Of a stretch of DNA of 64,000 bases, positions 49,401 to 60,920 are shown piece by piece. The notes beneath the pieces were generated by a model. That model searched no databases, had not been told where the DNA came from, and was given only the letters and a program-made list of their open reading frames with translations. A program made the position numbers and the translations under genes. The stretch lies in assembly GCA_013339895.1 (NCBI GenBank), contig JABACO010000007.1:3233701-3297700 (forward strand), read 5' to 3'. This stretch comes from Ephydatia muelleri. Taxonomy: Eukaryota; Porifera; Demospongiae; Spongillida; Spongillidae. How positions within the stretch are numbered: the stretch's first letter is position 1; each line of letters opens with the position of its first letter.

Positions 49401-49979
49401 GTATAATAGCAACATTTCATTTTATGTGGGCACATGTGCAGTCACCTACCTTGCATTCCCGGTCTGAATGCATCTCCCACTGAAAGGGGGCAGTGCCACA
49501 TTTGTAGTGAATTTTCCTGTGCATGGCACTGATTACCCTGTCTAATGCACGTTTGCAGGATGGACAGAAGTGTTCAGGATGAACTCTGTTGTCATCGTTG
49601 TTGGTATCAATACCAAAAGCATTTAGCAATTTTGCAGCATGTGCTTTGCACAGAAATATAGTTGATGGACATTTGCTTTTGGCCTTTAACAGCCTTCTGG
49701 CACACACCCTGCAGTGTAGCTGCACTTGTGTAATGTGATAATCCATTCCTGATATGCGTTAACAAACGCATGTATAATAAACCAACCGCAACGCGTGTCA
49801 TTTATTCATATAAAAAACATAAGTATTTGGTGTCTATAGAAAATGTGCTAAGGGTTAAGGATTGGAGTTTCTTGTTGCTCCAGGTCTGATGATGAAAGAA
49901 TAGAACGCCTACCTTTATCGGTCGTTCCCGGAGTCCGCTCGAACGAGTTTTGTAACACAACCTCCATTTTCGCTCCCAT
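46417..49979 (-). CDS. Transposase with RAG1-type N-terminal zinc region, 12 exons
   Basis: Exons: 49913-49979, 49450-49748, 48835-49398, 48478-48764, 48209-48415, 47914-48159, 47786-47862, 47527-47729, 47160-47474, 46947-47111, 46710-46890 and 46417-46655. Phases all agree and the sum is 950 codons. Residues about 30-130 carry the RAG1-like zinc pattern: HCRVCARR, AFGIDTNNDDNRVHPEHFCPSC, WEMHSDRECKMC. Residues 195-236 form a RING (CPVCLDI...CPCC) followed by a second finger ending YEHHEC, as in RAG1. The transposase part has LKLGGDKGGGTF (near 498), VFLSGDYEFL (near 568) and GLLGEQGAESIHAKFN (near 917) as likely D, D and E, plus a CPFC insert. This is not the RAG1/Transib core. The donor of exon 3 (GTTAAG) is the weakest call. 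The in-frame TAA looks premature. Confidence 0.85.
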
Positions 49980-49984
49980 GTGAC

Positions 49985-49994
49985 CGTATATAAA
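49985..49994 (-). promoter_or_regulatory. TATA-like box of the RAG-like transposase gene
   Basis: The minus strand reads TTTATATAC just ahead of ATGGGAGCG at 49979. If it works as a TATA box, transcription would begin near or inside exon 1, and translation might start at the second ATG (KMEVV). Motif and position only. Confidence 0.35.
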
Positions 49995-50230
49995 CAAGTT
50001 GCGCAGTATTGGTTCATTTTATTTGGTGAGTGCGTACCGAGTGTTTAGAATAAAGAAAAGTGTAAGAATTGTTAAAAAAAGATTGTACATTATTTATGTA
50101 CATATTTAAAGGTACCGACAATGTTGGAACATATGCCTTTCTTAATGAGGTGGTTTCTATTGCTGATTTGGTCGCGTACCGTAATGTTCTAATTATAAAC
50201 CTAGTTTCCAGCCGCAAACAGCCGTGACCA

Positions 50231-51129
50231 AACGGTGAGAGTCCGAAACATTTACTTGTTTGGTATGTTTGTGTTTCCTGCCACATATCCGAGCCACAGA
50301 GATGTGGATTATAACTGTTGCACCCGAAGCCATACTCCAGAGAGAGAGACATACGTAAGCTGAGATTACTATTCCTTCGTTGGGTGCTGAATGTATAGAC
50401 ATGTAGAATGAACACCGGTATTTCAAAGATGAAGAACAACATTGGGAAAGCAGCCAAAGGAAGGAGCTGTTTGAGAGCTTTCGTAAAGTGGTCGCCATCG
50501 GTGATTGGTTCATACTTAGATCTTTCATTGATATACTTGACTGGTCAGTTATATCACCACGACAACCATGGCTGTGGATGCGGCTATCAGCATAAGCATT
50601 GCGGGACCATCCCAGAGGGCAAGCCTCTCAATGAATGCAACACTTGTGTTGGCATATATGTAGCATGCATTGCCACCAGGGCACAACCCATAAGCATTGG
50701 TGGTCAGAGGAACAGTAGCTATCACTACTGGGGCGAGTAGCGAGGTCACAACGTACAACAGTTCAAGCTTCTTCAGATTCTTGTGGAGTACCGCAAAACA
50801 GAAGAGATGAAAGGTCACCCACATCGTGAAGAGTAGCTTCGTCCATTCTGTGTAAACACTTAGAAATCCTAAAGCAGTACATATATGCGACCATAGATGA
50901 TAGGCGACTTGTCATAGTTGATGAACACCACCTGCATAACGCTCACCGATGCCATCGCCAGTGCAGACAGTACTTGATAGAGAGCCAGTCGGTAGACGAG
51001 CTTTTTGTATAGCTTTAGACAACACAGCAAGATGGCTGCCAGTAGGCACACGAGTACAGAGACACCATTGGCCACTGCGAGCACTGCATGATTTAAAATA
51101 GATGGGCTTACTCCACTGAAATTAGCCAT
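50231..51129 (-). pseudogene. 7TM receptor copy, frameshifted and transposon-interrupted
   Basis: Starts MANFSGVSPSILNHAV and is about 95% like the copy at 35899. Small insertions break the frame after YDKSPIIYGR (near 50885) and at the end of TM5 (near 50545), and a short deletion lies in the TM6-7 loop. The C-terminal coding end is severed by the transposon at 50226. It is therefore non-functional. Confidence 0.9.
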
Positions 51130-51678
51130 CCTTTAGACTACAAGATCATTGAAGGAAAGACGAACGAAGCTACAAGTGTAGAGAGGACGTAGTAGGGGAT
51201 AGGGGGGGCGGGGAAGGGGTGGTTTGAGTTGTGATTAGTTGCTTTGATAATGCAATCTCGTACCTAGACGTACGTCTAGGTACGAGATTGTATTATCAAA
51301 ACAACCAATCACAACTAAACTAAACAATTTACCAGAATTAATAACATAATATCGTATGACCTTTGGGTCTAGACCCAAAGGTCAAACGATATTATATTAT
51401 TAATTCTGGTTAATTTTGATCAATGGTTCAGGTTTATCTGTTCTCCGCTTAACAGCATCTGACTATACATGTGTCATGTGACCACTCCGTAATCTGCAAC
51501 GCCTCAAAATGCCACTCAATAATTAATATAATGCACGATCCGCCATTGGTACGCGAAATAAATCATGTTCACTTGATAAAAAGGCCGATACTAATCAATC
51601 CGCTACATGCATGACGGCAAAGAGAAGGCTAAGGAGTAGCATAAAGGTATGTACGCGAGCCAGTTGCCTAATGATGTA
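51130..51678. repeat. Segmental duplication flank, copy 3
   Basis: Third copy of the receptor upstream flank, with the double hairpin (about 51236-51415) intact and an uninterrupted TTAA site near 51448. It runs into a CA-rich microsatellite. Confidence 0.85.
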
Positions 51679-52260
51679 CACACACATGCACACACATGCA
51701 CACACACATGTACCACGTACATGACAGACTCATGCTAACATATGAACACATACACACACGTACAGACACATACACACACATGCACACACATGTGCACACA
51801 CATACACAACACACACGTATACACATGCTAACACACACAATGAACACACACACAATGCACACATGCACACACGTGCAGACATACACACATGCACACACAT
51901 GCACACATGCACACATGCATACGCAGGCTCGTAGGCAGGAAGTCTGGCGGGGGGGGGGGTCGATTAATAGGACTGCAGGACTGTTGGGGTAGGGGAGAGG
52001 GGGGGCCTCACATTTAGCCAAATATGAAAGAGGGGGGAGGGGGGGGGGGCCTCACAATTAGGCATCAAACAAGGGGGATTGACGAACCCCCTGGCTACAG
52101 GCCTGCATACACACATGGCACACATGCACATACACACATACACACGAATTCACATATACAATGCACACATATTAGCACACATGCACATGTGTGTATGTGT
52201 ATAATTCATGTGTGTATGTGTATGCATACATGTACACACACATTCACACATACACAGAAA
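51678..52260. repeat. CA/TG microsatellite with embedded element
   Basis: ACACATGCAC-type repeats on both sides of a 182 bp insertion (51924-52105). Confidence 0.9.
51924..52105. mobile_element. Short CAGGC(C/T) element with poly-G tracts
   Basis: The ends CAGGCTCGTAGGCAGG and CCTGGCTACAGGCCTG resemble the ends of 24082-25026. It contains GGGGGGGG runs and no coding capacity. Confidence 0.65.
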
Positions 52261-53150
52261 TACCGTTGGACAGCAAATACACTCTGAGAGAAGGGCACTT
52301 TTTGCAATTGGAACTACTCAAAAGTCCTGTATAGCTTTCCTCACATTTGGACAACTCTATATCTTAGACATCCTGAATACCTACAGTGTACCCTAGCTAT
52401 TTGTGTCCTTTCTTGTCATCGTGAGACATGTTGATTATCCACAATTGTAACAAATATACATATAAGGTCATGCTAAAAATATATTTCGTTGCGCATGCGT
52501 GACCTTTAGAAACACGTTCTGGGAACAGGTAAGTTCGGTGTTACACGACTTTTTGGTAAGCTATTTGTTTCCTTCCAGCGTTGAGCGATGCATTTGAGTA
52601 AGACGAGTTGAGCGCTTTGAAGAGAGTTCATCGAGAACAGCATGCAGTTCGCGATCGGACCGGAATGCCTGTTTATACGCTCTAGCTAAGGAAAATTCGG
52701 CTACTACTGTGTGCTGAGCTACCCACTATAATGAGCCACTGCTAAGGCAGGTAAGTACCTTGTCGCGAACGCCCTTACAAAGGTCATATGACACGCTGGC
52801 TCTAACAAGCCTTCGAGGTAAGCGTAACAATCGGTACGATTGACGTTGTTATTGTCACCGATCTGCTTAGCGAACATGACCGTCATCGGACTGATGGCTG
52901 CACCCAAGATTCAATTAAAAAGGTTAGACATGTCTCATATTGGAACATGACCGTTATATATATGCATGTGTTTCCTTCATTTGTTTAGTGTTCGAAGCAT
53001 GCAGAGAAACACTCCAGGACTACTCGATCGTCGTATAGGCCCTAAAGACATGTTTGTAGTTTTGTTGTACATGTATGTTTGTATTTGTTGTCAACTTTTT
53101 ATTAAAATCATCAACTGTTGTTGTATAGTTTATTAAGATCAATTTATGTT
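52250..53150. repeat. Inverted segmental duplication, copy 2
   Basis: Reverse complement of about 30120-30960. It lacks the hairpin insertion and so records the empty site (CTGTTTATACGCTCTAG). Confidence 0.8.
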
Positions 53151-54549
53151 GTATCGTAAGATTACGGTGCATGCACGAACTATTGATGCCTTTGTCAACA
53201 CCCTATAGAGTGTACTGGCTACACTTCAGGGGTGTTGGCTGTAACACTCCTGAGCGGTTATGTCACGGCACAAAATGTCCTACGTGAAAATTGTCCGGCG
53301 GACCGATTATGGCAGCCAAATTTGGTCCGGGACCAAATTTGGCTGCCATATTTGGTCCTACCGGACAGAATGTGGCTGCCATATTCGGTCCCACCATGCC
53401 ATATTATGTCCGCCCGAGGACCAATAGTCGCATCCATATTCTGTCCGGTATGACCATCTATGGTGCTATATTTGGTCCCGGACCAAATGTGGCAGCGACA
53501 TTTGGTCCGGGACCAAATGTTTCCAATTAAAATGTATAAATATTTGCATTTATTTCTTCATAAATATGACTGAAAACATGATAACAAAATTAAGTGGACA
53601 AGCACACTTAGTCTAAATCATTGACAATCGTTGACAAAGAAACAGCACTAATTATCAGTCCAACTTTTACATCTCACACAAGCCCACTTTGTATGTGGTT
53701 GTTGGGAATCTGCAGATACTGACACACATAAGTCAATATGATACCATGTTCCACAATAACTACACTCAATCATTTTAATTCCTTCCAATTTTGGCAATCT
53801 GCAAACACAATGTATTGGTATATTTGCTGAGTGCCTCACTTTAGATCCATGGCGTCTTCTCTTTTGTATTGGAAATACAGTAATATTTTGCTTATCAAGG
53901 CAATCAACTAAGTGCTTCCTCATTGCCTTTTGCTGATAAAAGAAGCTACCTGGTTGTTCTCCTCTAGCCAATGAAGTAGCAAATGCTATTGCAAATAGCC
54001 CACAGTCATCACAACCTTGCTGCATTTGCACATCAACGTAGGTAAGTTTGATAATGTCTTTGGGAGTGCAAACAATGCTTGCAATCTGGTTTAATAGAGA
54101 ACTAGTTGGACTACCTGATGCACAGTCATAAACATGTATCTCTTCATCATTGCAGTTGATATTTGAAACTGTTACCCAATGGTGTTTTCCAGTGTTCATA
54201 ATCTGAATGAACTCACTTTTTGCAATGCTATATGACAAGACCATACCCAGTGCAACCTCTTGAAGCCCTTGTATATGAGGATACATTGATTTCAGCAGTT
54301 TCTGACCAGCCTCTACAATCTCATCACTTAGCCACCCACCACTTGTAATCATTTTCTTATCTTCTGTTGTCAACCCTGGTACCCAGTGTTGGACTTCATC
54401 TTGAGCCAGAGGAACGTAGCTTTCAACTTCAACTGCTGGTTGACATGGTACAGTCATCTTTTTACTGTTTTGTCGCATCAGTTTAGAAACACGCTTAGTT
54501 TTGGTATTGCACTCTCGTTTGGATCTAGTCCCATCTCCCCTAGGAAAAA

Positions 54550-54960
54550 ATTCTGGAGTAGGTATCAGAAGCTTTGGCTTCTCTGAGAGTAGGGATGAAG
54601 TCTCAAGTTCACTTGTGTGATTACTTTCTTGCAGTACAGCAGATGCTGAATCCTTTGCAGTAGGAGAAAGAGCTACTGTTGTCTCATCCATTGTAGGTGA
54701 CAGAGACACAGCTGATCGTGAGGTAGAAGTAGGTCCTAACGAAGGTGAATTTCTGCCAGGAGATGGAGTTGAATGTGATTCATTGGAGGCTGATGGTGAC
54801 TGAAGTAGGGATGAAGTCTCAAGTTTACTTGTGTGATTACTTTCTTGCAGTACAGCAGATGCTGAATCCTTTGCATTAGGAGAAAGAGCTAGTGTTGTCT
54901 CATCCATTGTAGGTGAAGAGACACAGCTGATCGTGAGGTAGAAGCAGGTCCTACTGGAGG
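54550..54960 (-). repeat. Tandem duplicated Ser-rich linker in the Ginger gene
   Basis: Two copies of about 200 bp encode SRSAVSL..., MDETT.ALSP.AKDSASA and VLQESNHTS. They are the reference by which the single missing base at 54916/54917 is recognised. Confidence 0.85.
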
Positions 54961-56747
54961 AGATGGACTTGAATGTGATTCATTGGAAGCTGATGGTGAC
55001 TGAAGTCTTCTTGAAGGTGAACAGGACAATGACTTGTACACTTTAATATGAACATGGCTAACTCTTGGAATTGTGGTAACACGACCTTTTCCACATGATT
55101 GTAGCTCGTAAAAACCTTTTCCTAGACTCCTTGTGATCAAATAAGGTCCAACCCATGGAAAATCTAGTTTGCCTCCTTTTCTTTTTTTCTTTCTGAAGTC
55201 TTTCTTCAGGACATGTGTACCTGCACTGTAAAAGACAGCCTTACTGTGTTTCTTATCATACTGCTCCTTCTGTTTCTTCTGAGCAGAAATAATGTTTTTC
55301 TGCACTTCCTCCAGTAAAGCTTTGTGCTGTGACTCTTTCTGCTGAATTTCAGTTTCTTGAGAACATATGGTAACTTCAGCTTCATTACATGGCCCTTGAT
55401 GTACACCAGCATCTAGATCGAGAGGAAGAATGGCTTTGTGACCAAACATAATCTCAAATGGAGTAAATTTTGTTGATTCATGTCGTGAAGTGTTGTAAGC
55501 AAATGTGCAAGTGTCCAAATAATCATCCCATTTCTCCTTCTTTTCTTGTATGTACTTGCGAAGCATATTTTGTACAGACTGATTAAATCTTTCAACTAAC
55601 CCATTGCTCTGTAGACATGAAGCAGATTAGCATAGTTATTCATTTAATTACTGAGGTGTTTCATAAATGAAAAAAATCGATTAAAAAATTTCTGTATTGA
55701 GCAGTTTAACTTATAATTGCTGATAAACATTCTACTATTGTGCACGCCCAAAAAACCAAGTTTACATGTATTATTAATATCAAACAAATTAGAAATAACT
55801 AACAGCAATGAAAACTTCCTGACCTCATATTAGATTACTAAATTATAACTATTAAAAGCTTCAGAGTGTTCATTTAATTTTAATAATTGCAATCTATATA
55901 GTCGACTAATAAATTCAAACCAATTAGTTATCAATATTTGAGGTAATGATTTTTTTGATTTGATTTATTTAGGAGTTTTGAGGTTTGAATCCATTTTTTC
56001 ATTTTGACTATTTCAGTTAATAAAAATAATTATCTATCAGCGTGTCTTCCTTTGCTGATAGGAATTTTAGCATTAATAACCAGTTTACAGTAGGGAAACA
56101 CCATGTAGATTTAAAATTTTATCAGTACAACTATGTACTAGTGATTAGTTATGTACACACCAAAATCAGTCAAATTAAAATGTCTAAAAGCTGCTGATAT
56201 TGTTTTACTCAACTCCCTAAACATTAGACACAAATATCTTTAATGGAATAGTGTGTGGTGTCAATTTATCTCAACAGGCCTGAATCGCATTTTTCTACTG
56301 ATATTCTAAGCACTACTTCCCCCCACCCTTATGATTTTGTCTACCTGAGGATGATATGCAGTTATCAGATGGTGCTTTATGTTCAGAATCTTCATCATTT
56401 CATCATTGAGCTGTTTCTTGAATTCACTCCCTTGGTCGGTAGTGATCACAGCAGGTAGCCCCATCTTCATAAATATCTAGTAAGTACACAAGTATTGGGA
56501 AAATCTGAACCTGCGTCAGCAGGTTCAATATAGGATTGATTGAGGAATGATGAATGTCATTAAAAATTTTAAATCGTGTCGGGAGGGACAACGGAGAAAC
56601 GGATCACTTATCTCGTTGCAGCAATCGAACGACAACACCAAGATCTACGTTTTCATGCTAGTTTCATGTCATTAAAAGACACACATGCGCTTCCAGACAA
56701 ACAAAGAACCTGCTTCTCGTGCCCATTCCCCAAAAAAATGTTCATAG

Positions 56748-56795
56748 TCGTGTCGTCGTCGTCGTCGTCGTCGTCGTCGTCTTCTTCTTCCTTAG
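56748..56795. repeat. (TCG)n then (TCT)n microsatellite
   Basis: TCG repeated about ten times, then TCT. It gives a poly-Ser artefact in one frame. It lies in the Ginger intron. The preceding GGGACAACGGAGAAACGGATC also occurs near 42760. Confidence 0.9.
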
Positions 56796-57093
56796 GAAGG
56801 TATAACTCGAGCTACGAACGGTTTTAAAGAACGACAATAGTACCAATCTCTTCAGAATTTACCGGCACGTTATCCTAGCATGTCATTTGGACACATATCA
56901 CATCTAGAAAGAAACTACAGCGAGAAATACCTTATTTGGTTGCAAGTTCTATGGCCATCTAGCAAGTTCTAGCAAGTTCTTAATAAAATGTATAATTTTA
57001 GGGAGTATAAATACTCCAACAGGCACTAAATTTATTTGGTGTTCCTATCGCAGTTTAGTCGTTACTTACTTTGGCTAGTGAAGTTGTTTTTAA

Positions 57094-57720
57094 ATGCCTT
57101 CGCGTAATCAAAAGAAGAGATCTAAGCAACGAGCGGAATACCTCCAAAAACGAGAAGATATTTTATCACAAGAGAACAAGGCTAAAGCCCGAGCGCGCTA
57201 CAAGGCCGACCCTGAAAAGAAGAAGGCCTCTGTACGCGACACCTACAAGGCCGACCCAGAAAAGAAGAAGGCCTTAGTACGCGACACCTACAAGGCCGAC
57301 CCTGAAAAGAAGAAGGCCTCTGTACGCGACACCTACAACGCAAATGCTGTATCTAAGCGTGCTGCTAAAAGGCAGCGATATCAAGAGGGCGTCGAGGAGA
57401 ACCGTGCTGCTAAAAGGCAGCGATATCAAGCGTCGAGGAGAACCGTGTGCTAAAAGGCAGCGATATCAAGAGGGCGTCGAGGAGAACCGTGCTGCTAAAA
57501 GGCAGCGATATCAAGAGGGCGTCGAGGAGAACCGTGCTGCTAAAAGGCAGCGATATCAAGAGGGCGTCGAGGAGAACCGTGCTGCTAATAGGCGGATATA
57601 CAGGGGCAATTCAGCTACCATTAAGGCAGCTAGAAGGAGTCGGTATTGGAAGGGTAGAACTACCACTACCACCCAAAGGTATGTTATAAATAGCATGCTG
57701 TATGTAGCATTTAAAGTCTA
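57094..57720 (+). pseudogene. Lys/Arg-rich repeat protein, frame broken in one repeat
   Basis: Starts MPSRNQKKRSKQRAEYLQKR, followed by three 16-residue repeats (ADPEKKKASVRDTYK) and about five 15-residue repeats (EGVEENRAAKRQRYQ). One repeat near 57428 has lost about five bases, so the frame ends in SRRTVC while the remaining repeats continue in another frame to about 57660, where a GTATGT donor follows. The composition resembles the basic N-terminal leader of invertebrate transposon proteins. It lies antisense within the Ginger intron. Confidence 0.6.
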
Positions 57721-58005
57721 AGGGCTGCTTTCTTACGTGCTAATGCAAGTTGCTCATGGCTTCCTGTCATGCACACATTAACACATTTCTTGTACGCTTG
57801 CATGCATATTATCAGATGTACAGTAAGGCTTCCCAGTTCTCTGGTAAAGGTCAATGTTTGTACAAAAGGTTATTTTAGCATGCATCTGTGTCTGTTACAT
57901 TGTCATTAGTTATCTGATGTTGAAAGAAAGGACTGCACACGTGTGTATAGTACAAGTCAGTCATGCGCATCCACCCCTTGCTGCAGCACTGCACCTGCAT
58001 GCACC

Positions 58006-59913
58006 CAGAGATAATATATAGAGGGATTGGAAACGAGCCAATTATCGCTAGGTAACGCCTGCCATCCGCTCCTGAATCCTTACAAGTTGACCGACCAGTA
58101 CGCGTATAACCAATACATTATCTCTGGGAGTACAAAACGCCGCAGTTTCCTCATTCCACTGTACATTTCACATTTCATATTCATATTATGTAAAAGCACA
58201 ACTGAAAAACATAACAAAGATACATATAAATAAATAAACAAAAAGACATAACATTACAACAGTAACTATTACACTTATTACAATTGTTTCCTGAGGCCTT
58301 TCGATTTGTGGGTGGATATTTTCTTTGCATTTTTGTACCTCTCAATCCATGCACTTGCACAGGAAAATCCCGGCGCGAATTGTAATCCACAAATGAATTA
58401 TTCTGTCAAACAAGTTGGTAGCGGAGGTCTCATCCACTCAGCACTAAGCATTGAGCAAAAAAACAGAACATCTTCATTGCTCTTAATAGCTGACGTTGCT
58501 TGTTCAATGAAATCTCCTTGTTGAAGAACCTGTAAGTGGCTACGAAGCTCCAGCTCCATAGCTAAAACAATTCTAATGTTAAACTATTGATGCATGTTAG
58601 ACCACCACGGTCCACTAGTTCAAGCCAGTCCCTTGAACCATTCCTTCAGAATCAATTACCGTAAAGTACCACGAATAAGCCCCCCCCCTCCGCCCCCAAC
58701 AATAAAAAATGGCTCGTGTTTAAACGTCCGTATCTTCGTAATCGCGAACGCTTCTGCGTATCTTTTTACATAATCATGTACGGGTACCATTTCTATTTCT
58801 GAAATGCTGAATACATTTGAGGAGACTTTCGAGGTTACAGAGATGCGCACGTTTAAACACGAGCCATTTTTTATTGTTGGGGGCGGAGGGGGGGGCTTAT
58901 TCGTGGTACTTTACGGTATGTCTTCAATGCACAGTAGTAAATCTTTCGTCAAGGGACTGTTTTTGCAACTTCCTTTTTATTGCACGGGGTACATAACCTG
59001 CTGAATATGTAAGAGAGTTAATCTCCTCAAGTGAGTGCATCATGATGCTCAACTCTACTGTAAGAGGGAGCTGTGGCATAATGTGACTTTATAATTTCTT
59101 TAAACATGTAATGCCCTAGATATTGATAAACTATAGCAGCATTACTTGTACTTGTAATTTTAGTAGTCATCTAAACATAGATCTACCTGCTGTTCTGGAT
59201 CCAGAGAAGTGGTGACACTAAGCCCCGGAGACACATGTACAGCGACTAGTTTGCGTGGAATTGAAACAAGCTGTGCACGAGCGTCGCTGCTCGTTCTTCC
59301 GATGACGTCCTAATTGGAATTTATCTTTTCCCATCACCTTTGAAAAAGCGCATACACTCATATGCGCGTTTGCAGCTCATGAAAATACGATCACGCCACT
59401 TACGAACTATCTAGTGATGAGGAAATTCAGGTCTGTATTACGTAGCACGCAACGAATAGACGAAACTGTCGGACAAAAAAGGTATACCCAAAATCACGCC
59501 ATAGATATTTGGTAAGACCGATGAAAAAAAGAATACCCCCACGCCACTCTTCACACTTATTGCATTACATACGCCGAGTTTCGTTAAAACACCTGCTGTG
59601 ATTGAGCAGATACTGTCGGACAAAAAAATGCCCTCCCCCGTAACACATTTTATACGAAATACATGTATAACAATGCAACGGAACTTATTTAGACGTCAAA
59701 AATGATAACACAGATGGGTCATGCCTGAACGAATTCGATTCCTTTGACAAATCGTGTTCTAGTGACTAGATAGCCTTCTTTTTTCTTCTTCGCCCACTTT
59801 CTTACGCCCGCCTAAAAGGTGCGAATCACACGGTGTCGGATGAATTATATGCACTGCCCAGCCAAAGTATTGCGCACGTGACGCGTTTCCAATCCCTCTA
59901 TATATTATCTCTG
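58006..59913. mobile_element. 1.9 kb element with 30 bp inverted ends and ATGCACC duplication
   Basis: The ends CAGAGATAATATATAGAGGG are perfectly mirrored over 30 bases. ATGCACC occurs directly outside on both sides (57999-58005 and 59914-59920). The contents have no recognisable transposase. A nested hairpin element lies at 58657-58918. Confidence 0.85.
58657..58918. mobile_element. Hairpin element with TA-flanked CCGTAAAGTACCACG ends
   Basis: Inverted arms of about 60 bases (CCGTAAAGTACCACGAATAA and the block ACGAGCCATTTTTTATTG). TA on both outer sides suggests a mariner-type target duplication. Nested in 58006-59913. Confidence 0.75.
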
Positions 59914-60212
59914 ATGCACCTCAGGTCATGTGATTGGATGAAATTCTACCAATAGAATTTTAGCACACCTACACACACACACACACTCCACCCCTCCCCC
60001 TCAGTATGTGATGGCATGCATGAAAAAGCGACCAATCAGTGAATGGACGGATGAAATTAGACCAATAGAATTATAGCACAGCTAGAAAACATGGCTGTGC
60101 ATGTATACCAGTATAAACCAGCGACCCGTAGAACAGCACATTTCTCTCTTGAAAAAAATTCAAAGGTATATACTAAGTTTTTTACAAGTTGTTTCAATAC
60201 TCTGTCACGTAG

Positions 60213-60784
60213 ATGGCTGTGGAAGTCGGGAAAGAATTTTTTGATGACTCTGATAGAGAGGAAGTCGAGGAAGCACATACATCCTCCTTCATCACAACTT
60301 CTGCCCCCGCCAGCGCTAGCCTCACCGCCAGCGCTAGCCCTACCACCAGCAGCAGCGCTGCCCCCGCCAATGCTAGCCCCACCACCAGCAGCAGCGCTGC
60401 CCCCGCCAGCGCTAGCCCCACCACCAGCAGCAGCGCTGCCCCCGCCAGCGCTAGCCCCACACCAGCAGCAGCGCTACCCCCGCCAACGCTAGCCCCACCA
60501 TCAGCAGCAGCGCTGCCCCCGCCAGCGCTAGCCCCACCGCTGCCCCCACCAGCGCTAGCCCCACCACCATGGCCAGCAGCAGCGCTGCCCCCCCCCCCCC
60601 AGAACTAGTCCCACCACCACCAGCAGCGCCCCTCCCACCGCCAGTACCAGTTCTGCCCCTGCCACTGCTCCCCCCAATGCTGCCCCCGCCACCCGCATGG
60701 CCATACCCAAGGCGGGGGGGGGGGGGGGGGGGGGGGGGTGGGGAGAAGAGGAAGAGGAGGGAGAAGAGGCGGCAAAATAATTAA
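60213..60784 (+). other. Acidic start then Ala/Ser/Pro minisatellite frame
   Basis: Reads MAVEVGKEFFDDSDREEVEE, then 39 bp repeats (CCACCAGCAGCAGCGCTGCC) giving Ala/Ser/Pro in one frame and poly-Pro in another, a poly-G run near 60720, and EKRKRREKRR. The acidic opening might be real protein. The rest is repeat-driven and frame-ambiguous. Confidence 0.4.
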
Positions 60785-60920
60785 TTAAATTAAAAATAAT
60801 TATACATCCCATTTTAAATTAATTATGTGTTCGTTAATTTATTACTTTTCATTATTAAGTCGTATTGTAAAAACAAAGCGTTTATAAGTTCTTTGACACG
60901 GAGAAAAAAAAACTTATGAA

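Larger units (their letters stand above)
45837..50226 (-). mobile_element. Complete RAG1-N-terminus-bearing DNA transposon (N-RAG-TP-like)
   Basis: 4390 bp bounded by 13 bp perfect inverted ends (CACGGCTGTTTGC). ACCA is duplicated directly outside (45833-45836 and 50227-50230). The intact receptor copy has a single ACCA at the same place in its C-terminal coding region, which proves the insertion. Inside is one gene on the minus strand (46332-49979). A second block, TGGAAATTAGG at the left end and TGGAAACTAGG at the right, lies 27 and 16 bases from the tips. I know of the arrangement from mollusc N-RAG-TP. Superfamily placement is otherwise open. Confidence 0.9.

Noticed and set aside
45837-50226. 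A Transib or true RAG1/ProtoRAG element
   Set aside because: The RAG1 resemblance is confined to the N-terminal zinc/RING part. The catalytic motifs (GGDKGG, GDYEFL, GAESIH) are not those of the RAG1/Transib core, no RAG2-like kelch frame is present, and the duplication is 4 bp rather than 5.
51668-52287. Cys/Val- and Thr/His-rich frames around 51.7-52.3 kb
   Set aside because: Artefacts of the CA/TG microsatellite.
53648-55608. Gypsy retrotransposon polyprotein
   Set aside because: There is no reverse transcriptase or RNase H between flanks and no LTRs. The integrase is spliced and fused to Ulp1 and PHD domains, and short inverted TGTCACG ends are present.
60194-60812. Two overlapping Ala/Gly/Val and Pro frames as genes
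   Set aside because: They are driven by a 39 bp GC-rich repeat and poly-G/poly-C runs. Only the short acidic start might be real.
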